64,000 nt of DNA from Marinobacter szutsaonensis (GTDB lineage Bacteria > Pseudomonadota > Gammaproteobacteria > Pseudomonadales > Oleiphilaceae), in the NCBI RefSeq assembly GCF_039523335.1, contig NZ_BAAAFC010000001.1, positions 620,001 through 684,000 on the forward strand, written 5' to 3'. Positions 1 through 9,000 of this stretch are shown one piece after another (the first letter of the stretch is position 1; every line of letters begins with the position of its first letter). The notes beneath the pieces are model-generated. The model had not been told where the DNA came from and did no database searches. It saw nothing but the letters and a program-made list of their open reading frames with translations. A program made the translations under genes and the position numbers.

Positions 1-1427
1 GCGAAACCCTGCCAGTGGATGGCAGGATTGTCCGGGGCGAATCCACCCTGAACGAGGCGGCGTTGACAGGCGAGTATCTGCCGGAATCACGGGGGCCGGG
101 TGATACGGTTCACGCCGGCAGTATCAACGGCGAGAACCCCCTGGATGTACTGGTGGAAAAATCCGGCGCCCAGACCCGGCTCTCCGGCATCCTCAGGGTC
201 CTTGACCGGGTCCAGTCGGAGAAACCGCCGGTAGCTCGCATGGCGGACCGGATCGCCGGCAAGTTTGTCGGGCGCGTGCTGATCCTGGCACCGCTGGTCT
301 GGATCGGCTGGTGGCTGGCAGGCGCAGACAATGCTTTCGATATCACTCTCTCGGTGCTGGTGGTGACCTGTCCGTGCGCCCTGTCGCTGGCTACCCCAAC
401 CGCCATCACCGCCGCCACCATGCGCCTGCGGAAACTGGGATTCCTGCCCACCCGGGGCCACACCCTGGAGTCCATGAATACCATTGATACGGTCGTCTTC
501 GACAAGACCGGGACGCTCACCCGGGGCGAACTGAGCCTGGTGGGCCAGAAAAGTGTTGGCAGTCTTGATGACGATACCTGCCTGCGCCTGGCCGCGGGCC
601 TGGAGAAGTTCTCCGAACACCCGATTGCCCGTGTCTTCCACGACCGCCCCGCTGCAGCCATGGAGCAGGTCCGGAACCACGTAGGCGGAGGCCTGACCGG
701 ACAGCTAGGCGATCAAAGCTACGCCATCGGTCACCTGGATTTTGTGGCGGAACACACCGATGCATCTGTGCCCGAGCGGGGTCAGCACACCGGCATGGAG
801 ATCTGGCTGGCGTCTGAAGCCGAATGGCTGGCCTGTTTCCGGCTCGACGACCAGCCCCGGGATGACGCCGCAGAAACGATCCGGGCGCTGCAGGAACAGG
901 GTATCCGCACCATCCTGCTCAGTGGTGACAGGAGTGGCCACGTGGCCCGTGTCGCCGAGATGCTGGGCATTACCGAAGCTATCGGGCAGGCATCGCCGGA
1001 ACAGAAACTCGAAGTACTTGAGCAACTCACCAGCGAAGGGCGCAAAGTGATGATGGTCGGCGACGGCCTGAACGACCTGCCCTCCATGGCAGGCGCCGGT
1101 CTCTCGGTGGCCATGGGCAGTGCCGCGGACCTGACCCAGCTGAAAGCCGATGCGGTTCTGCTGAATGGCCAACTCAAGCAGTTGGTGGAAGCGCTCAATA
1201 CCAGCCGGCAGACCCGCCGTGTCATTCGCCAGAACATGATCTGGGCTCTGGCCTACAACCTGTGCGCGCTGCCCCTGGCTGCGGCTGGCCTGGTGCCACC
1301 CTGGCTTGCCGCCATCGGCATGTCTGCCAGTTCTTTGATCGTGGTGCTCAACGCGCTCAGACTCAGTGCCAGCACCAGCCGGCGCCCGGCCGAACCAACA
1401 CCGGTTGGTACTCAGGCGTTGTCCTGA
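1..1427 (+). CDS. ccoI: Copper-translocating P1B-type ATPase CcoI/FixI, C-terminal part (5' end outside window)
   Basis: The reading frame is open through the left edge, so this is the last ~475 residues of a larger protein and the GTG at 15 is internal. Visible P-type ATPase motifs, in order, are the actuator loop LTGE, the intramembrane metal-site CPC (VTCPCALS), the phosphorylation site DKTGT, an SEHP histidine-proline motif and the hinge GDGLND. The final membrane helices carry YN and MSASS, which fit the Cu(I) class. ccoS follows 36 bases downstream, so the protein most likely supplies copper for cbb3-type cytochrome oxidase assembly rather than general copper export. The family assignment is firm; CcoI versus CopA rests on the ccoS neighbour. 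Confidence 0.93.
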   Translation, partial: ETLPVDGRIVRGESTLNEAALTGEYLPESRGPGDTVHAGSINGENPLDVLVEKSGAQTRLSGILRVLDRVQSEKPPVARMADRIAGKFVGRVLILAPLVWIGWWLAGADNAFDITLSVLVVTCPCALSLATPTAITAATMRLRKLGFLPTRGHTLESMNTIDTVVFDKTGTLTRGELSLVGQKSVGSLDDDTCLRLAAGLEKFSEHPIARVFHDRPAAAMEQVRNHVGGGLTGQLGDQSYAIGHLDFVAEHTDASVPERGQHTGMEIWLASEAEWLACFRLDDQPRDDAAETIRALQEQGIRTILLSGDRSGHVARVAEMLGITEAIGQASPEQKLEVLEQLTSEGRKVMMVGDGLNDLPSMAGAGLSVAMGSAADLTQLKADAVLLNGQLKQLVEALNTSRQTRRVIRQNMIWALAYNLCALPLAAAGLVPPWLAAIGMSASSLIVVLNALRLSASTSRRPAEPTPVGTQALS

Positions 1428-1463
1428 TAACGTAAAAGTCACACTCATAACGAGGTAAGTGCC

Positions 1464-1712
1464 GTGCAGATTGTAATGGTCCTCGTACCATTGATGCTTA
1501 TTCTGGTTGCCGTGGGGATTGCCCTGTTTGCCTGGGCAGTCAAAAACGGCCAGTACGACGACGTGGAAGGCCCGGCCCATCGCATCCTCTATGATGATGA
1601 CAAGGACATGATTCCCCGGGAAGCCAGAACCGACAAACCCGAACAGGAAGAAGAGAAACCGGACCAGAGCTCCGGGGAGGAAGACCAGGACAGCGCCGGG
1701 CCAAAGAGCTGA
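1464..1712 (+). CDS. ccoS: cbb3-type cytochrome oxidase assembly protein CcoS
   Basis: This 82-residue protein has one N-terminal membrane helix (about residues 3-25) followed by the CcoS signature WAVKNGQYDDVEGPAHRIL and an acidic tail. The C-terminal tail of about 35 charged residues is longer than in short CcoS proteins. It starts with GTG after a GAGGT-type ribosome site. Known CcoS proteins are needed for insertion of cofactors into cbb3 oxidase. Its stop codon overlaps the start of the next gene in a TGATG, so translation of the two is probably coupled. Confidence 0.93.
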   Translation: MQIVMVLVPLMLILVAVGIALFAWAVKNGQYDDVEGPAHRILYDDDKDMIPREARTDKPEQEEEKPDQSSGEEDQDSAGPKS

Positions 1713-2386
1713 TGGCAGCAGACCTTTACCTGAGTTATCCCAGCGCTTTTGTCATCGGCCTGCTCGGCAGCACCCACTGCCTGGGTATGTGTGGCGGGAT
1801 CAGCGCTTCCCTGTCCATGGCCCTGCCGGTCGGTCGAGGATTCCGCCTTCGCCAGTCGCTGATGCTGCTGGCCTTCAATTTCGGCAGAATCGGCAGCTAC
1901 ACCCTGATTGCCGCATTGATTGCGGTACTCAGTACCGGCGCTGCCAGCCAGTGGACCCTGGCCGGAATGGTGCTGCGGACCATTGCGGGATTGCTGTTGA
2001 TTTTCATGGGCCTGTCCATGGGACAGTGGTGGCAGGGAATCCGCTACGTGGAAAAAATCGGCGCCCCGGTCTGGCAAAAACTCTCGCCCCTGACCCGCCG
2101 CTTGATGCCGATCCACCATCCCGCACAGGCACTGGCACTGGGCGCACTCTGGGGCTGGTTGCCCTGCGGTCTGGTCTACAGCACCCTGGGATGGGCTGCG
2201 CTACAGCCTACAGTTCCTTCGGCCGCTCTGACCATGTTCTTCTTTGGTCTCGGCACCCTGCCTTCCATGCTGGCGACCGGCTATGCCGCCAACTGGGTTC
2301 GCGGGTTGCAAAAGCACCAGGCGGTCCGGAAAGCCAGTGGTGCCTTGCTCATCCTGTTCGGAATCTGGACCCTGCCCCTGTTCTGA
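1712..2386 (+). CDS. TauE/SafE (DsbD_2-like) family membrane protein of the cco cluster
   Basis: A 224-residue integral membrane protein with about six helices. The first helix ends in GSTHCLGMCGG, and a second conserved helix contains WGWLPCGLVYS. These paired Cys-containing helix motifs are typical of the cytochrome-c-biogenesis transmembrane family that often follows ccoS. In other bacteria this family is annotated as sulfite exporter TauE/SafE, but its position in oxidase clusters and the HCxGMC motif suggest a role in metal or redox handling during oxidase maturation. That role is inferred. The gene overlaps ccoS by one base and ends 11 bases before the convergent ttcA stop. Confidence 0.85.
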   Translation: MAADLYLSYPSAFVIGLLGSTHCLGMCGGISASLSMALPVGRGFRLRQSLMLLAFNFGRIGSYTLIAALIAVLSTGAASQWTLAGMVLRTIAGLLLIFMGLSMGQWWQGIRYVEKIGAPVWQKLSPLTRRLMPIHHPAQALALGALWGWLPCGLVYSTLGWAALQPTVPSAALTMFFFGLGTLPSMLATGYAANWVRGLQKHQAVRKASGALLILFGIWTLPLF

Positions 2387-2397
2387 TTAGAGGAACA

Positions 2398-3318
2398 CTA
2401 GATATTCAGCACGTCCAGACGACCGAAATCCGGACTGGATTCCGGCTCGGCGGACTGGACCACCGCCTGGCGCTTGCCGCCAAGGCGTTTGCCTTCCTTG
2501 AAATCGTACAGGTTCGGATCGGCCAGATGGGACGGCTCAACATTGCACAGGGCCCGGAACATGGTTTCCAGCCGGCCCGGATGCTGCTTGTCCCAGGTCT
2601 GGAACATGTCCTTGATCACCTGGCGCTGCAGGTTCTCCTGGGAGCCACACAGGTTGCACGGGATGATAGGGAATTCGCGCAGGGCCGCATAACGGGCAAT
2701 GTCCTTTTCGCGGGCGTAGGCCAGCGGGCGGATCACGGTATTCCGGCCATCATCACTGTGCAGTACCGGCGGCATGGACTTGAGTTTGCCACCGTAGAAC
2801 ATGTTCAGGAACAGGGTCTCGAGCAGGTCGTCCCGGTGATGACCCAGGGCAATCTTGGTAACCCCGTGCTCTTCGGCAAAGTTGTAGAGGATCCCCCGAC
2901 GCAGGCGCGAACACAGGCCGCAGGTGGTCTTACCCTCAGGCACCTTGTCCTTGACGATGCTGTAAGTGTCCTTCTCGATGATATGGTATTCGATTCCCAG
3001 TGAAGCGAGATACTCCGGCAGTACTTCCTCAGGAAAACCGGGCTGTTTCTGATCCAGGTTGACTGCAATCAGCTCGAAGGAGACCGGTGCGCTTTTCTGC
3101 AGGTTGAGCAGGATATCGAGCATGGCATAGGAATCTTTGCCACCGGACAGGCAACACATGACCTTGTCACCGGCTTCAATCATCGAGAAATCAGCAATCG
3201 CCTGCCCCGTGTCACGGCGCAAACGTTTCTGCAGTTTGTTCAGCTCCAGTTTCTGGCGCCGATCCTGCTCGGAAGCGGGCGACTGGTCAGCGGGCTTGGC
3301 GATCATAGCTTCGGACAT
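2398..3318 (-). CDS. ttcA: tRNA 2-thiocytidine biosynthesis protein TtcA
   Basis: ATP-dependent tRNA thiolase acting on cytidine-32. It has the PP-loop [10 protein letters not shown] near the N terminus and two CxxC pairs (TCGLC and CNLC) that in TtcA bind an iron-sulfur cluster, plus the typical entry [18 protein letters not shown]. The frame stays open well upstream, but that extension does not look like TtcA. I take MSEAMIA (3318) as start; MNVVV at 3333 is an alternative, and neither has a good ribosome site. A TATAAT box lies 19 bases upstream of the 3333 ATG. The gene is convergent with the cco cluster. Confidence 0.93.
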   Translation of the reverse strand: MSEAMIAKPADQSPASEQDRRQKLELNKLQKRLRRDTGQAIADFSMIEAGDKVMCCLSGGKDSYAMLDILLNLQKSAPVSFELIAVNLDQKQPGFPEEVLPEYLASLGIEYHIIEKDTYSIVKDKVPEGKTTCGLCSRLRRGILYNFAEEHGVTKIALGHHRDDLLETLFLNMFYGGKLKSMPPVLHSDDGRNTVIRPLAYAREKDIARYAALREFPIIPCNLCGSQENLQRQVIKDMFQTWDKQHPGRLETMFRALCNVEPSHLADPNLYDFKEGKRLGGKRQAVVQSAEPESSPDFGRLDVLNI

Positions 3319-3351
3319 AACAACCACGTTCATAAGGTCAATGAGGGTGCG

Positions 3352-3357
3352 ATTATA
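3352..3357 (-). promoter_or_regulatory. Putative -10 box of ttcA
   Basis: The minus strand reads TATAAT here, a perfect sigma-70 -10 hexamer. The upstream -35 region is poor (CTGTCC at 18 bases). The box implies a very short leader for ttcA. Confidence 0.4.
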
Positions 3358-3472
3358 CGCATCACCGGGTATCAGGGACAGGATACCGGATAAGGAGATA
3401 CTGCAACCCGGCAACGCAGGGCGACCACGGGAGACCTTCCCTGAAACCGCGCTCTCCCCTACCATACCCAAC

Positions 3473-4129
3473 ATGACAGATACCGCCCTGACCGATCACA
3501 AGAACACCGAAGGGACCTGCCGTCTGCTTGATCAGCAGATCCAGCACCTGCTCGTGGCAGTGGAGCACGAACTGCGCAAGTCACCCCGGGGCACCAGTGA
3601 GCTGGCGCTGATCCGCGCACTGCACGTTCCCCCCTGGGAACTGATCGGCGAGGTCAGCTTCCGTGACCCGGAAGAACTCTATCCGGTTCATTTTCTGCTG
3701 TTCCACGTGCTTTACCGACTCCGGGACCAACTGGCCGAGACCGGGGAGAACCTGGAAATCTCGCCGCTGGAGATCAGGCTGAACCCACAGACCGTCGTTT
3801 CCGGCACCGGCCTCCCGGATCAGGAAGACGAGCTGCGCCGCTTCTATCTTGATCTGGACCAGTACCGGATGTCCGGGGACCGCATCCGCAGAATGATGGA
3901 TGACTTCTGGTCAGGGCGCCCTATATGCTCTCCGGAGCCGTCCGAGCTGCTACGGGCGGCACAGGTACTCGGCTTCGACGCTTTGCCCGGCGACTTTGGC
4001 ACCGTCAAGCACCGATTCCGACGCTGCATTATGGCCGTGCATCCCGATCGCGGGGGCGATACCGCATCGGTGCAGGAACTGAACCATGCCTTTTCCATGC
4101 TCAAGACCCATTTCCGGCTTTCGGCCTGA
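3473..4129 (+). CDS. DnaJ-related protein with C-terminal J domain
   Basis: A 218-residue protein. The N-terminal two thirds match the DNAJ_related domain (begins MTDTALTDH; includes [10 protein letters not shown] and [17 protein letters not shown]). The C-terminal ~60 residues are a J domain with the essential HPD tripeptide in [10 protein letters not shown], so it should stimulate an Hsp70 ATPase. It lacks the Gly/Phe region and zinc fingers of DnaJ. I chose the ATG at 3473 because the upstream open frame runs antisense through ttcA. The 3' end is followed after 25 bases by the deacetylase gene, probably in one transcript. Confidence 0.85.
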   Translation: MTDTALTDHKNTEGTCRLLDQQIQHLLVAVEHELRKSPRGTSELALIRALHVPPWELIGEVSFRDPEELYPVHFLLFHVLYRLRDQLAETGENLEISPLEIRLNPQTVVSGTGLPDQEDELRRFYLDLDQYRMSGDRIRRMMDDFWSGRPICSPEPSELLRAAQVLGFDALPGDFGTVKHRFRRCIMAVHPDRGGDTASVQELNHAFSMLKTHFRLSA

Positions 4130-4154
4130 CTTTACCGCCAGACCAGGGGAACCC

Positions 4155-5180
4155 ATGATGCCAAGAAACCTTGTTTTTGCCTTTCTCACGCTGGTCACCC
4201 TCAGCACAGCTGTCAGGGCAGACCTGGTAGTGCTCCAGTATCACCACGTCAGCGATGCCACACCGCCTTCCACCAGTACTTCCGAATCCCTGTTCGAAGC
4301 CCAGCTCGACATGCTCGGGGATCTTGAACTGGAGGTGGTGCCACTGATGGAGGGCACACGCCAGGCCCTGGAGGAAGGTGCGGCCCGGAATTCGGTCGCC
4401 CTGACCTTCGATGATGCCTATGAATCGGTCTATACCACCGCGGCACCAATGCTGGCGGAACGGGGTTATCCCTATACGGTTTTCGTCAATACCGACGCCG
4501 TCGGCCGCACCGGCTACATGACCTGGGACCAGCTGGAGGAACTGGCAACCCGCGAGGGTGTGACCCTCGCCAACCACAGTACCGACCATGGGCATCTTGC
4601 CCGGAAGCCCGATGAACCCGCAGATCAATGGCAACAGCGGATTGAACACAGTCTGGATGGCGCTCAACAGGAACTGGAACAACGTCTGGGAGTCGACAGC
4701 CCGATGTTTGCCTACCCGTACGGGGAATACGATTCCGCTCTGGAAGATCACATCTCGGATCGGGGCTGGTATGGCTACAGCCAGCATTCCGGGCCCATTG
4801 GCGAGCATTCGGCCCCGACCCGGCTGCCCCGGTTTCCCATGGCCAATGTCTACGGCCAGCTCGGTAGCCTGAAGAACAAGTTGCTCAGCCGTGCCTTTCC
4901 CGTCGAGACTGCCGGTCTCCCGGACGGCGTCATCTCCAGCAATCCGCCGATGCTCGAGTTTGTTTTGCCGGAAACGCTGTCCGCCCACCGGCTCACCTGT
5001 TTCGCCTCAGGCATGGGAAGGATCGAGATCGAGACTGTTGAGGATGGAATGGTCAGAGTCCAGGCGCCGGAAGCCTTCAACAGCCGCCGCTTCCGCTACA
5101 ACTGCACCCATCCTGCCGGCGGTGGCCGGTTCTATTGGCTGTCCCAGCCCTGGCTGGACCTGAGCCAGCCGGAGGATTAA
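4155..5180 (+). CDS. Exported polysaccharide deacetylase family protein (NodB-like)
   Basis: A 341-residue protein with an N-terminal signal peptide (hydrophobic run LVFAFLTLVTLSTAVRA, cleavage before DLVVL). The NodB-homology motifs are TFDDAYES (catalytic and metal Asp) and ANHSTDHGHL (metal His pair), with AYPYGEYD further on. This is a metal-dependent carbohydrate N- or O-deacetylase, probably periplasmic. The C-terminal ~90 residues are outside the NodB core and may be a beta-rich accessory domain. The substrate cannot be told from the sequence. The start is an ATGATG after GGGGAA; either ATG is possible. Confidence 0.85.
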   Translation: MMPRNLVFAFLTLVTLSTAVRADLVVLQYHHVSDATPPSTSTSESLFEAQLDMLGDLELEVVPLMEGTRQALEEGAARNSVALTFDDAYESVYTTAAPMLAERGYPYTVFVNTDAVGRTGYMTWDQLEELATREGVTLANHSTDHGHLARKPDEPADQWQQRIEHSLDGAQQELEQRLGVDSPMFAYPYGEYDSALEDHISDRGWYGYSQHSGPIGEHSAPTRLPRFPMANVYGQLGSLKNKLLSRAFPVETAGLPDGVISSNPPMLEFVLPETLSAHRLTCFASGMGRIEIETVEDGMVRVQAPEAFNSRRFRYNCTHPAGGGRFYWLSQPWLDLSQPED

Positions 5181-5186
5181 GGGACC

Positions 5187-6239
5187 CTAGTCCTCTGCAA
5201 CAAGTTCGAGCCCAAGTTCCCCGGTAGTGACGTGGGGAATGGATTGCGGGCCCTGCCCGGTTTCCAGCACCGTCTGGCTATCGCGGTCTTCGGCCCGGGT
5301 GAAGATCACTATCCAGCGTTCGCCCCGGGCCGGGAAAGCCGGGATCCAGGCCTGCAGATAGGCCCGGGAATGCCAGCTTTCGGGTTCAAATTCCATCGCC
5401 ATGTCGGTCACCACCCGGACAGGTCGCAGCTCCTCATCCAGGAACGCCAGTGACGGCACAAACAATCCATCACGGGCAAAAGAACGCAGCCTGAAGACAA
5501 AATCAGGGTGCTGCCGGGCATCGGGCAAGGCAACAAGGGCGAAGGGGCTGGTTCCGGTGGCGAAATCATGGCGCTCCGACGCGTCACCGATATCCACTTC
5601 AAATTCGCGGCCACTGATCCAGGACTGGCGTTCCCGCGTGCTGAGGCTCTGACAACAGCTCTCGGCAAACTGGCTGAAAAAACTGGCCTCCTCGTCCACG
5701 CCCAGAATGGCCATGGCGTTCGGATCGTAACCCTCCACGGGTGCCTCGGCTACCGGAGCGGCACCGGGCTGGTGGATGGAGGCAGAGGTGATTTCAACGG
5801 GCAGCTGCACACGCCCTTTCTGGACATCGGTGCGGGTATCCGGCGTGTAGTAGCTCACCCGGATGTTGCCTTCGGCATCCCGCCATGTGAAGTATGGCCT
5901 CGGCTCGCCGGGCCGGACATAACCATCCCGGGCCAGTTGCTCTGCGTCGGGGTAGTTCTCCAGCGTGTATTCCTCCTCCGGCTGGAGCGCGGGAGGAGTG
6001 GGAGTTCCCGGCTCCTGACCGGACGAATCCTCAGGCACTGCCGCTGACCCGGGTTCGCTATCCCTGGCTCCGTCGGATGTTTTTTCCGGAATCGGCGAAT
6101 AACGCACCCGTCCCTGCTCATCCACCCAGGTGAAGTACCCCTCCCGCTCACCGGCCGGTGAACCGCCGACTTGGCATCCAGCCAGTACGGCAGCGAGAGC
6201 GACAACCATCGGGATCTGGCGGCAGGCTTTTCGGGTCAC
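5187..6239 (-). CDS. MalM-like lipoprotein, last gene of the C39/barrel operon
   Basis: A 350-residue predicted lipoprotein: the signal sequence ends in lipobox LAGC (Cys22). Two short repeats with FTW..E.G..R.SYYT/SPI pattern (FTWVDEQGRVRYSPI near residue 37 and FTWRDAEGNIRVSYYT near 117) resemble DUF4124-type units. The C-terminal half starts with ESCCQSLS and resembles the maltose-operon periplasmic protein MalM. A Pro/Glu/Ser-rich linker separates the repeats. It starts with GTG at 6239, 30 bases after the FadL-like gene. No maltose genes are nearby, so a maltose role is unlikely; a surface or periplasmic accessory role is inferred. Confidence 0.75.
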   Translation of the reverse strand: MTRKACRQIPMVVALAAVLAGCQVGGSPAGEREGYFTWVDEQGRVRYSPIPEKTSDGARDSEPGSAAVPEDSSGQEPGTPTPPALQPEEEYTLENYPDAEQLARDGYVRPGEPRPYFTWRDAEGNIRVSYYTPDTRTDVQKGRVQLPVEITSASIHQPGAAPVAEAPVEGYDPNAMAILGVDEEASFFSQFAESCCQSLSTRERQSWISGREFEVDIGDASERHDFATGTSPFALVALPDARQHPDFVFRLRSFARDGLFVPSLAFLDEELRPVRVVTDMAMEFEPESWHSRAYLQAWIPAFPARGERWIVIFTRAEDRDSQTVLETGQGPQSIPHVTTGELGLELVAED

Positions 6240-6269
6240 GGAGGTTACCTTTCGATGTCCGCACAGCGG

Positions 6270-7895
6270 TCAGAATTTCGTCCGGAAACTGAGGCCGGCC
6301 ATCACAACCCGCAGCGAGGTCTTGATATCCAGGCCGGCATAGGGGTTGTAGATGATATTGGTTATGTTATCGCAGTTGACGTTACAGCTGGTATCCGCGG
6401 GGATGGTTTCGACGGAGTGCAGGTAACTGAGGTTCATATCGATCTCCGTATCCTTGTCCCACTGGTAGCCCATGCCCACGCTGTACAGGTTGGCACCGCC
6501 GAACGGCGCCATGACCTGACGCTGGTCGTCGGGAATCACCGAATCCCGGATCTCCACGCCGGCGCGCAGGTCCAGCCGTGATGACACGTGCAACTCGGCA
6601 CCAAAGGCCCAGTTCCACTGGCTCTTGAAGCCCAGAGGCAGACGCAGGGTATTGGGCGTCGCGTTGTCCGGCGAGAGAATCCGGGCGGCATTGAGGAACT
6701 CAAGATTACGATCGAAGCGGAACACGAAAGCGTCCCACTGGGCGTAATCGGTCCAACCGATATCGGCATTTAGGGTCAGTTTCGGGTGGACATCCACACT
6801 GATGCCGGTCTGGAAGTGCTGGGGATAGACCAGGTCCATGCTGACATTACCGGCTTCCCGGGGCGCGCCGGAAGGCAGGCTGAGAATCGCCGAGGTGATT
6901 GCCCCGAGCACCGATCCGTTGACGCTCTGCCAGAACCCTGACCAGTCGTCGGTATACTCGATCTCGAAGGTGCCCTTCATGTTCATGTCGGCTTCGGAGG
7001 TGTAACTTGCCCCCCACCGGAACCAGTCCGTAGGCTCCCACATCACCCCCAGGGCATAGGTGGGCGACAGGGTTTCCTGGACATTGATATTCAGGGCGCC
7101 AATGTCATCCCAGGGCCCGACATTACCGCCACACAGGGCCAGCCAGGGCTGGAGGGGCTCGTCCCCGCTCTCGCAGTTGAAGGCGTCCTGAAGGATTTCG
7201 GCAACCCCGAGCAGCATGTTCGGCGCGCGCATGTACTGGTCAGCGGCGATCCCCATGTGGGACAGGTGAATCCCGGCGCCTACAGCCCATTCGTTGTTGA
7301 TCTCGTAGCCGACCGTCGGCGACAGATAGGTGGTCCGCTGTAGGGCTGTGGCCTGGGGTTGATAGCGGCCGGGATCATCCTTGTCGCGGTAGAAACCGGC
7401 GGCCAGGGGCAGGTAGAAAGCGTTGGCAAAGGTCAACTTCGACCCCGGCGGGTTGACACTGATCCCGGCCGAGGGCGCAACCGCCGGCCCAGGAGGTGCC
7501 CTGAGAATCCCGTACCCAGGCAGATACAGGGCAACGTTGTTGGTGTGGCTGTGGGTGTTGGCGACCGGATCACGCTGCTTGCCGGTCAACGGGTCGGTTT
7601 CCAGGCCATCGATACCGAAGATCTCATAACCTTCCGGGGCCGTGAAATCCGCATCGATGTCCAGATAGACGCTCATCAGGTTCACTTCGAGCTGACGACC
7701 GTCCAGCCTGGTAAGACCCGCCGGATTGTAGTGGATGGCCATTACCCCCGGTGGATCGGCCGTGACCGCGTTGCCCAGCGCCAGGGCCTTGGGATGAATG
7801 GTCAGGTTCTGAGCCAGCTGGGCCTGGGCACCAAACGAGACGGTCGTGGCGATCAGAGCCCCGAGAATCTGCCGTTTGTGGCTGTAATGTCCCAT
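6270..7895 (-). CDS. FadL/OmpP1/TodX-family outer membrane transport protein
   Basis: A 541-residue protein with signal peptide (cleavage after GAQA, about residue 25) and the FadL-type N-terminal hatch signature ALALGNAVTADPPGVMAIHYNPAGL. Alternating aromatic/polar strands continue to a C-terminal Phe (SFRTKF), typical of a 14-strand outer membrane barrel. FadL relatives take up fatty acids, aromatics or alkanes. The start at 7895 follows a good GGAAGG ribosome site; an in-frame upstream Met at 7937 would overlap the previous gene. The neighbours are the barrel gene upstream and the lipoprotein gene downstream, which suggests a joint envelope function rather than a lone uptake channel. Confidence 0.88.
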   Translation of the reverse strand: MGHYSHKRQILGALIATTVSFGAQAQLAQNLTIHPKALALGNAVTADPPGVMAIHYNPAGLTRLDGRQLEVNLMSVYLDIDADFTAPEGYEIFGIDGLETDPLTGKQRDPVANTHSHTNNVALYLPGYGILRAPPGPAVAPSAGISVNPPGSKLTFANAFYLPLAAGFYRDKDDPGRYQPQATALQRTTYLSPTVGYEINNEWAVGAGIHLSHMGIAADQYMRAPNMLLGVAEILQDAFNCESGDEPLQPWLALCGGNVGPWDDIGALNINVQETLSPTYALGVMWEPTDWFRWGASYTSEADMNMKGTFEIEYTDDWSGFWQSVNGSVLGAITSAILSLPSGAPREAGNVSMDLVYPQHFQTGISVDVHPKLTLNADIGWTDYAQWDAFVFRFDRNLEFLNAARILSPDNATPNTLRLPLGFKSQWNWAFGAELHVSSRLDLRAGVEIRDSVIPDDQRQVMAPFGGANLYSVGMGYQWDKDTEIDMNLSYLHSVETIPADTSCNVNCDNITNIIYNPYAGLDIKTSLRVVMAGLSFRTKF

Positions 7896-7933
7896 GAATT
7901 CCTTCCCTTCCCGTGATTCTTGGACCGCAACGC

Positions 7934-8944
7934 TCACTCTTTGAGGCCAGAGAAGTTGATGGGCAGGGATACCCCGAGAGAGAAGTCCGGCGCATCCTCG
8001 GTCAGGCCGATGCCCAGGCTGGTGTTCACGATGGTGGTATCACTGACCCGGGTACCAAGCGACATGCTCAGGAAACCGGTCATCTGGTCCTGGGCCACGG
8101 CCTGCTCGCCGTTGGAAAAGGTCAGGATGGTTTCGTCGCTGTAACTCAACTGGGCAGAGATGCTCAGGGAGATGTCATAGGAAAGTGAATAGGCAAAGCC
8201 CGCCGAACCGGACAGACCGAATCCGGGCTCGACCTCAACCAGCAAACGGGCGCCCCGGACCTGGTTCAGGTCCTCGGCCGGCAGGTTGTAGGTGGCACTG
8301 ACGGAACCGAAAACCACAACCGGATCCAGCACCTTGGAGAGGCTGACACCGCCGCCTGCGGAGTAATAACCGCTGCCCGTGGACAGCTGCTCCTTGATGT
8401 CGATTTCGTAGGGACTGACACCGGTCTTGGTGGTCAGCGTACCGAAAAAGGTAGTGGACATCTTGCCGGGCACATAGGCAAACGGCTGCCAGCGGCCGGT
8501 GAAGGAGACGTCGCCGAAATCGTAGATGCTCAGCTCATCCTCGGTATCGTACTTGACCACCAGGGGAATACGGGTGCCGACGGTCACGTTATCCAGAAGG
8601 CCGTAATCGTACGAAAAGGCATTGGTGAAGTTGTGGGTGGCTGATGGCACCACATCAAGGTTGCGCACCGAACCATTGGTGATGGCCAGGTCCAGACGCT
8701 GATCCGCGGTATAGGAATAATCGAACGAGTAGTTCAGCGAGTGGGTGCCCTTTTTCTGCAGAGAATAGTTTTTCTCGGCAGCCTGGAACACTTCTTCCAG
8801 CTGTTTGGAGGCGTCTTCGTCGCCCTCCTGCCTGGCCAGCGCTTCCCGCGCCTGGTCCACGCTTCCCTCCTGTGCCAGCACTGTGCCTGGAAACAGCGCT
8901 GTGGCGGAAACAAGGATAAAACCTCGCACAAACCAACGATTCAT
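7934..8944 (-). CDS. Outer membrane beta-barrel protein with N-terminal coiled coil (FapF-like architecture)
   Basis: A 336-residue protein. A signal peptide is cleaved after TVLA (residue 24). Residues ~25-65 are charged and helical (QAREALARQE, KQLEEVFQAAEKNYSLQKK), a probable short coiled coil. From ~68 on there is alternating beta-strand sequence ending LPINFSGLKE. The C-terminal barrel also resembles the Phenol_MetA_deg/transporter group of uncharacterised outer membrane proteins. The order helical plug plus barrel, directly downstream of a C39 peptidase, matches the FapF-FapD pairing of Pseudomonas functional-amyloid operons. Sequence homology to FapF is not proven here. Confidence 0.65.
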   Translation of the reverse strand: MNRWFVRGFILVSATALFPGTVLAQEGSVDQAREALARQEGDEDASKQLEEVFQAAEKNYSLQKKGTHSLNYSFDYSYTADQRLDLAITNGSVRNLDVVPSATHNFTNAFSYDYGLLDNVTVGTRIPLVVKYDTEDELSIYDFGDVSFTGRWQPFAYVPGKMSTTFFGTLTTKTGVSPYEIDIKEQLSTGSGYYSAGGGVSLSKVLDPVVVFGSVSATYNLPAEDLNQVRGARLLVEVEPGFGLSGSAGFAYSLSYDISLSISAQLSYSDETILTFSNGEQAVAQDQMTGFLSMSLGTRVSDTTIVNTSLGIGLTEDAPDFSLGVSLPINFSGLKE

Positions 8945-9000
8945 CCTGACTCCCTTATTTTATTTGTAGTGATTCTGTGCCGGATCTTGCGCCCGGAGAA

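Noticed and set aside
1789..3003. Open frame crossing the TauE/SafE-like gene and ttcA
   Set aside because: It spans two convergent genes with clear products and has low-complexity composition.
7896..7937. Upstream start for the FadL-like protein (14 extra residues)
   Set aside because: It would overlap the previous gene and spoil the signal peptide; GGAAGG directly precedes the ATG at 7895.
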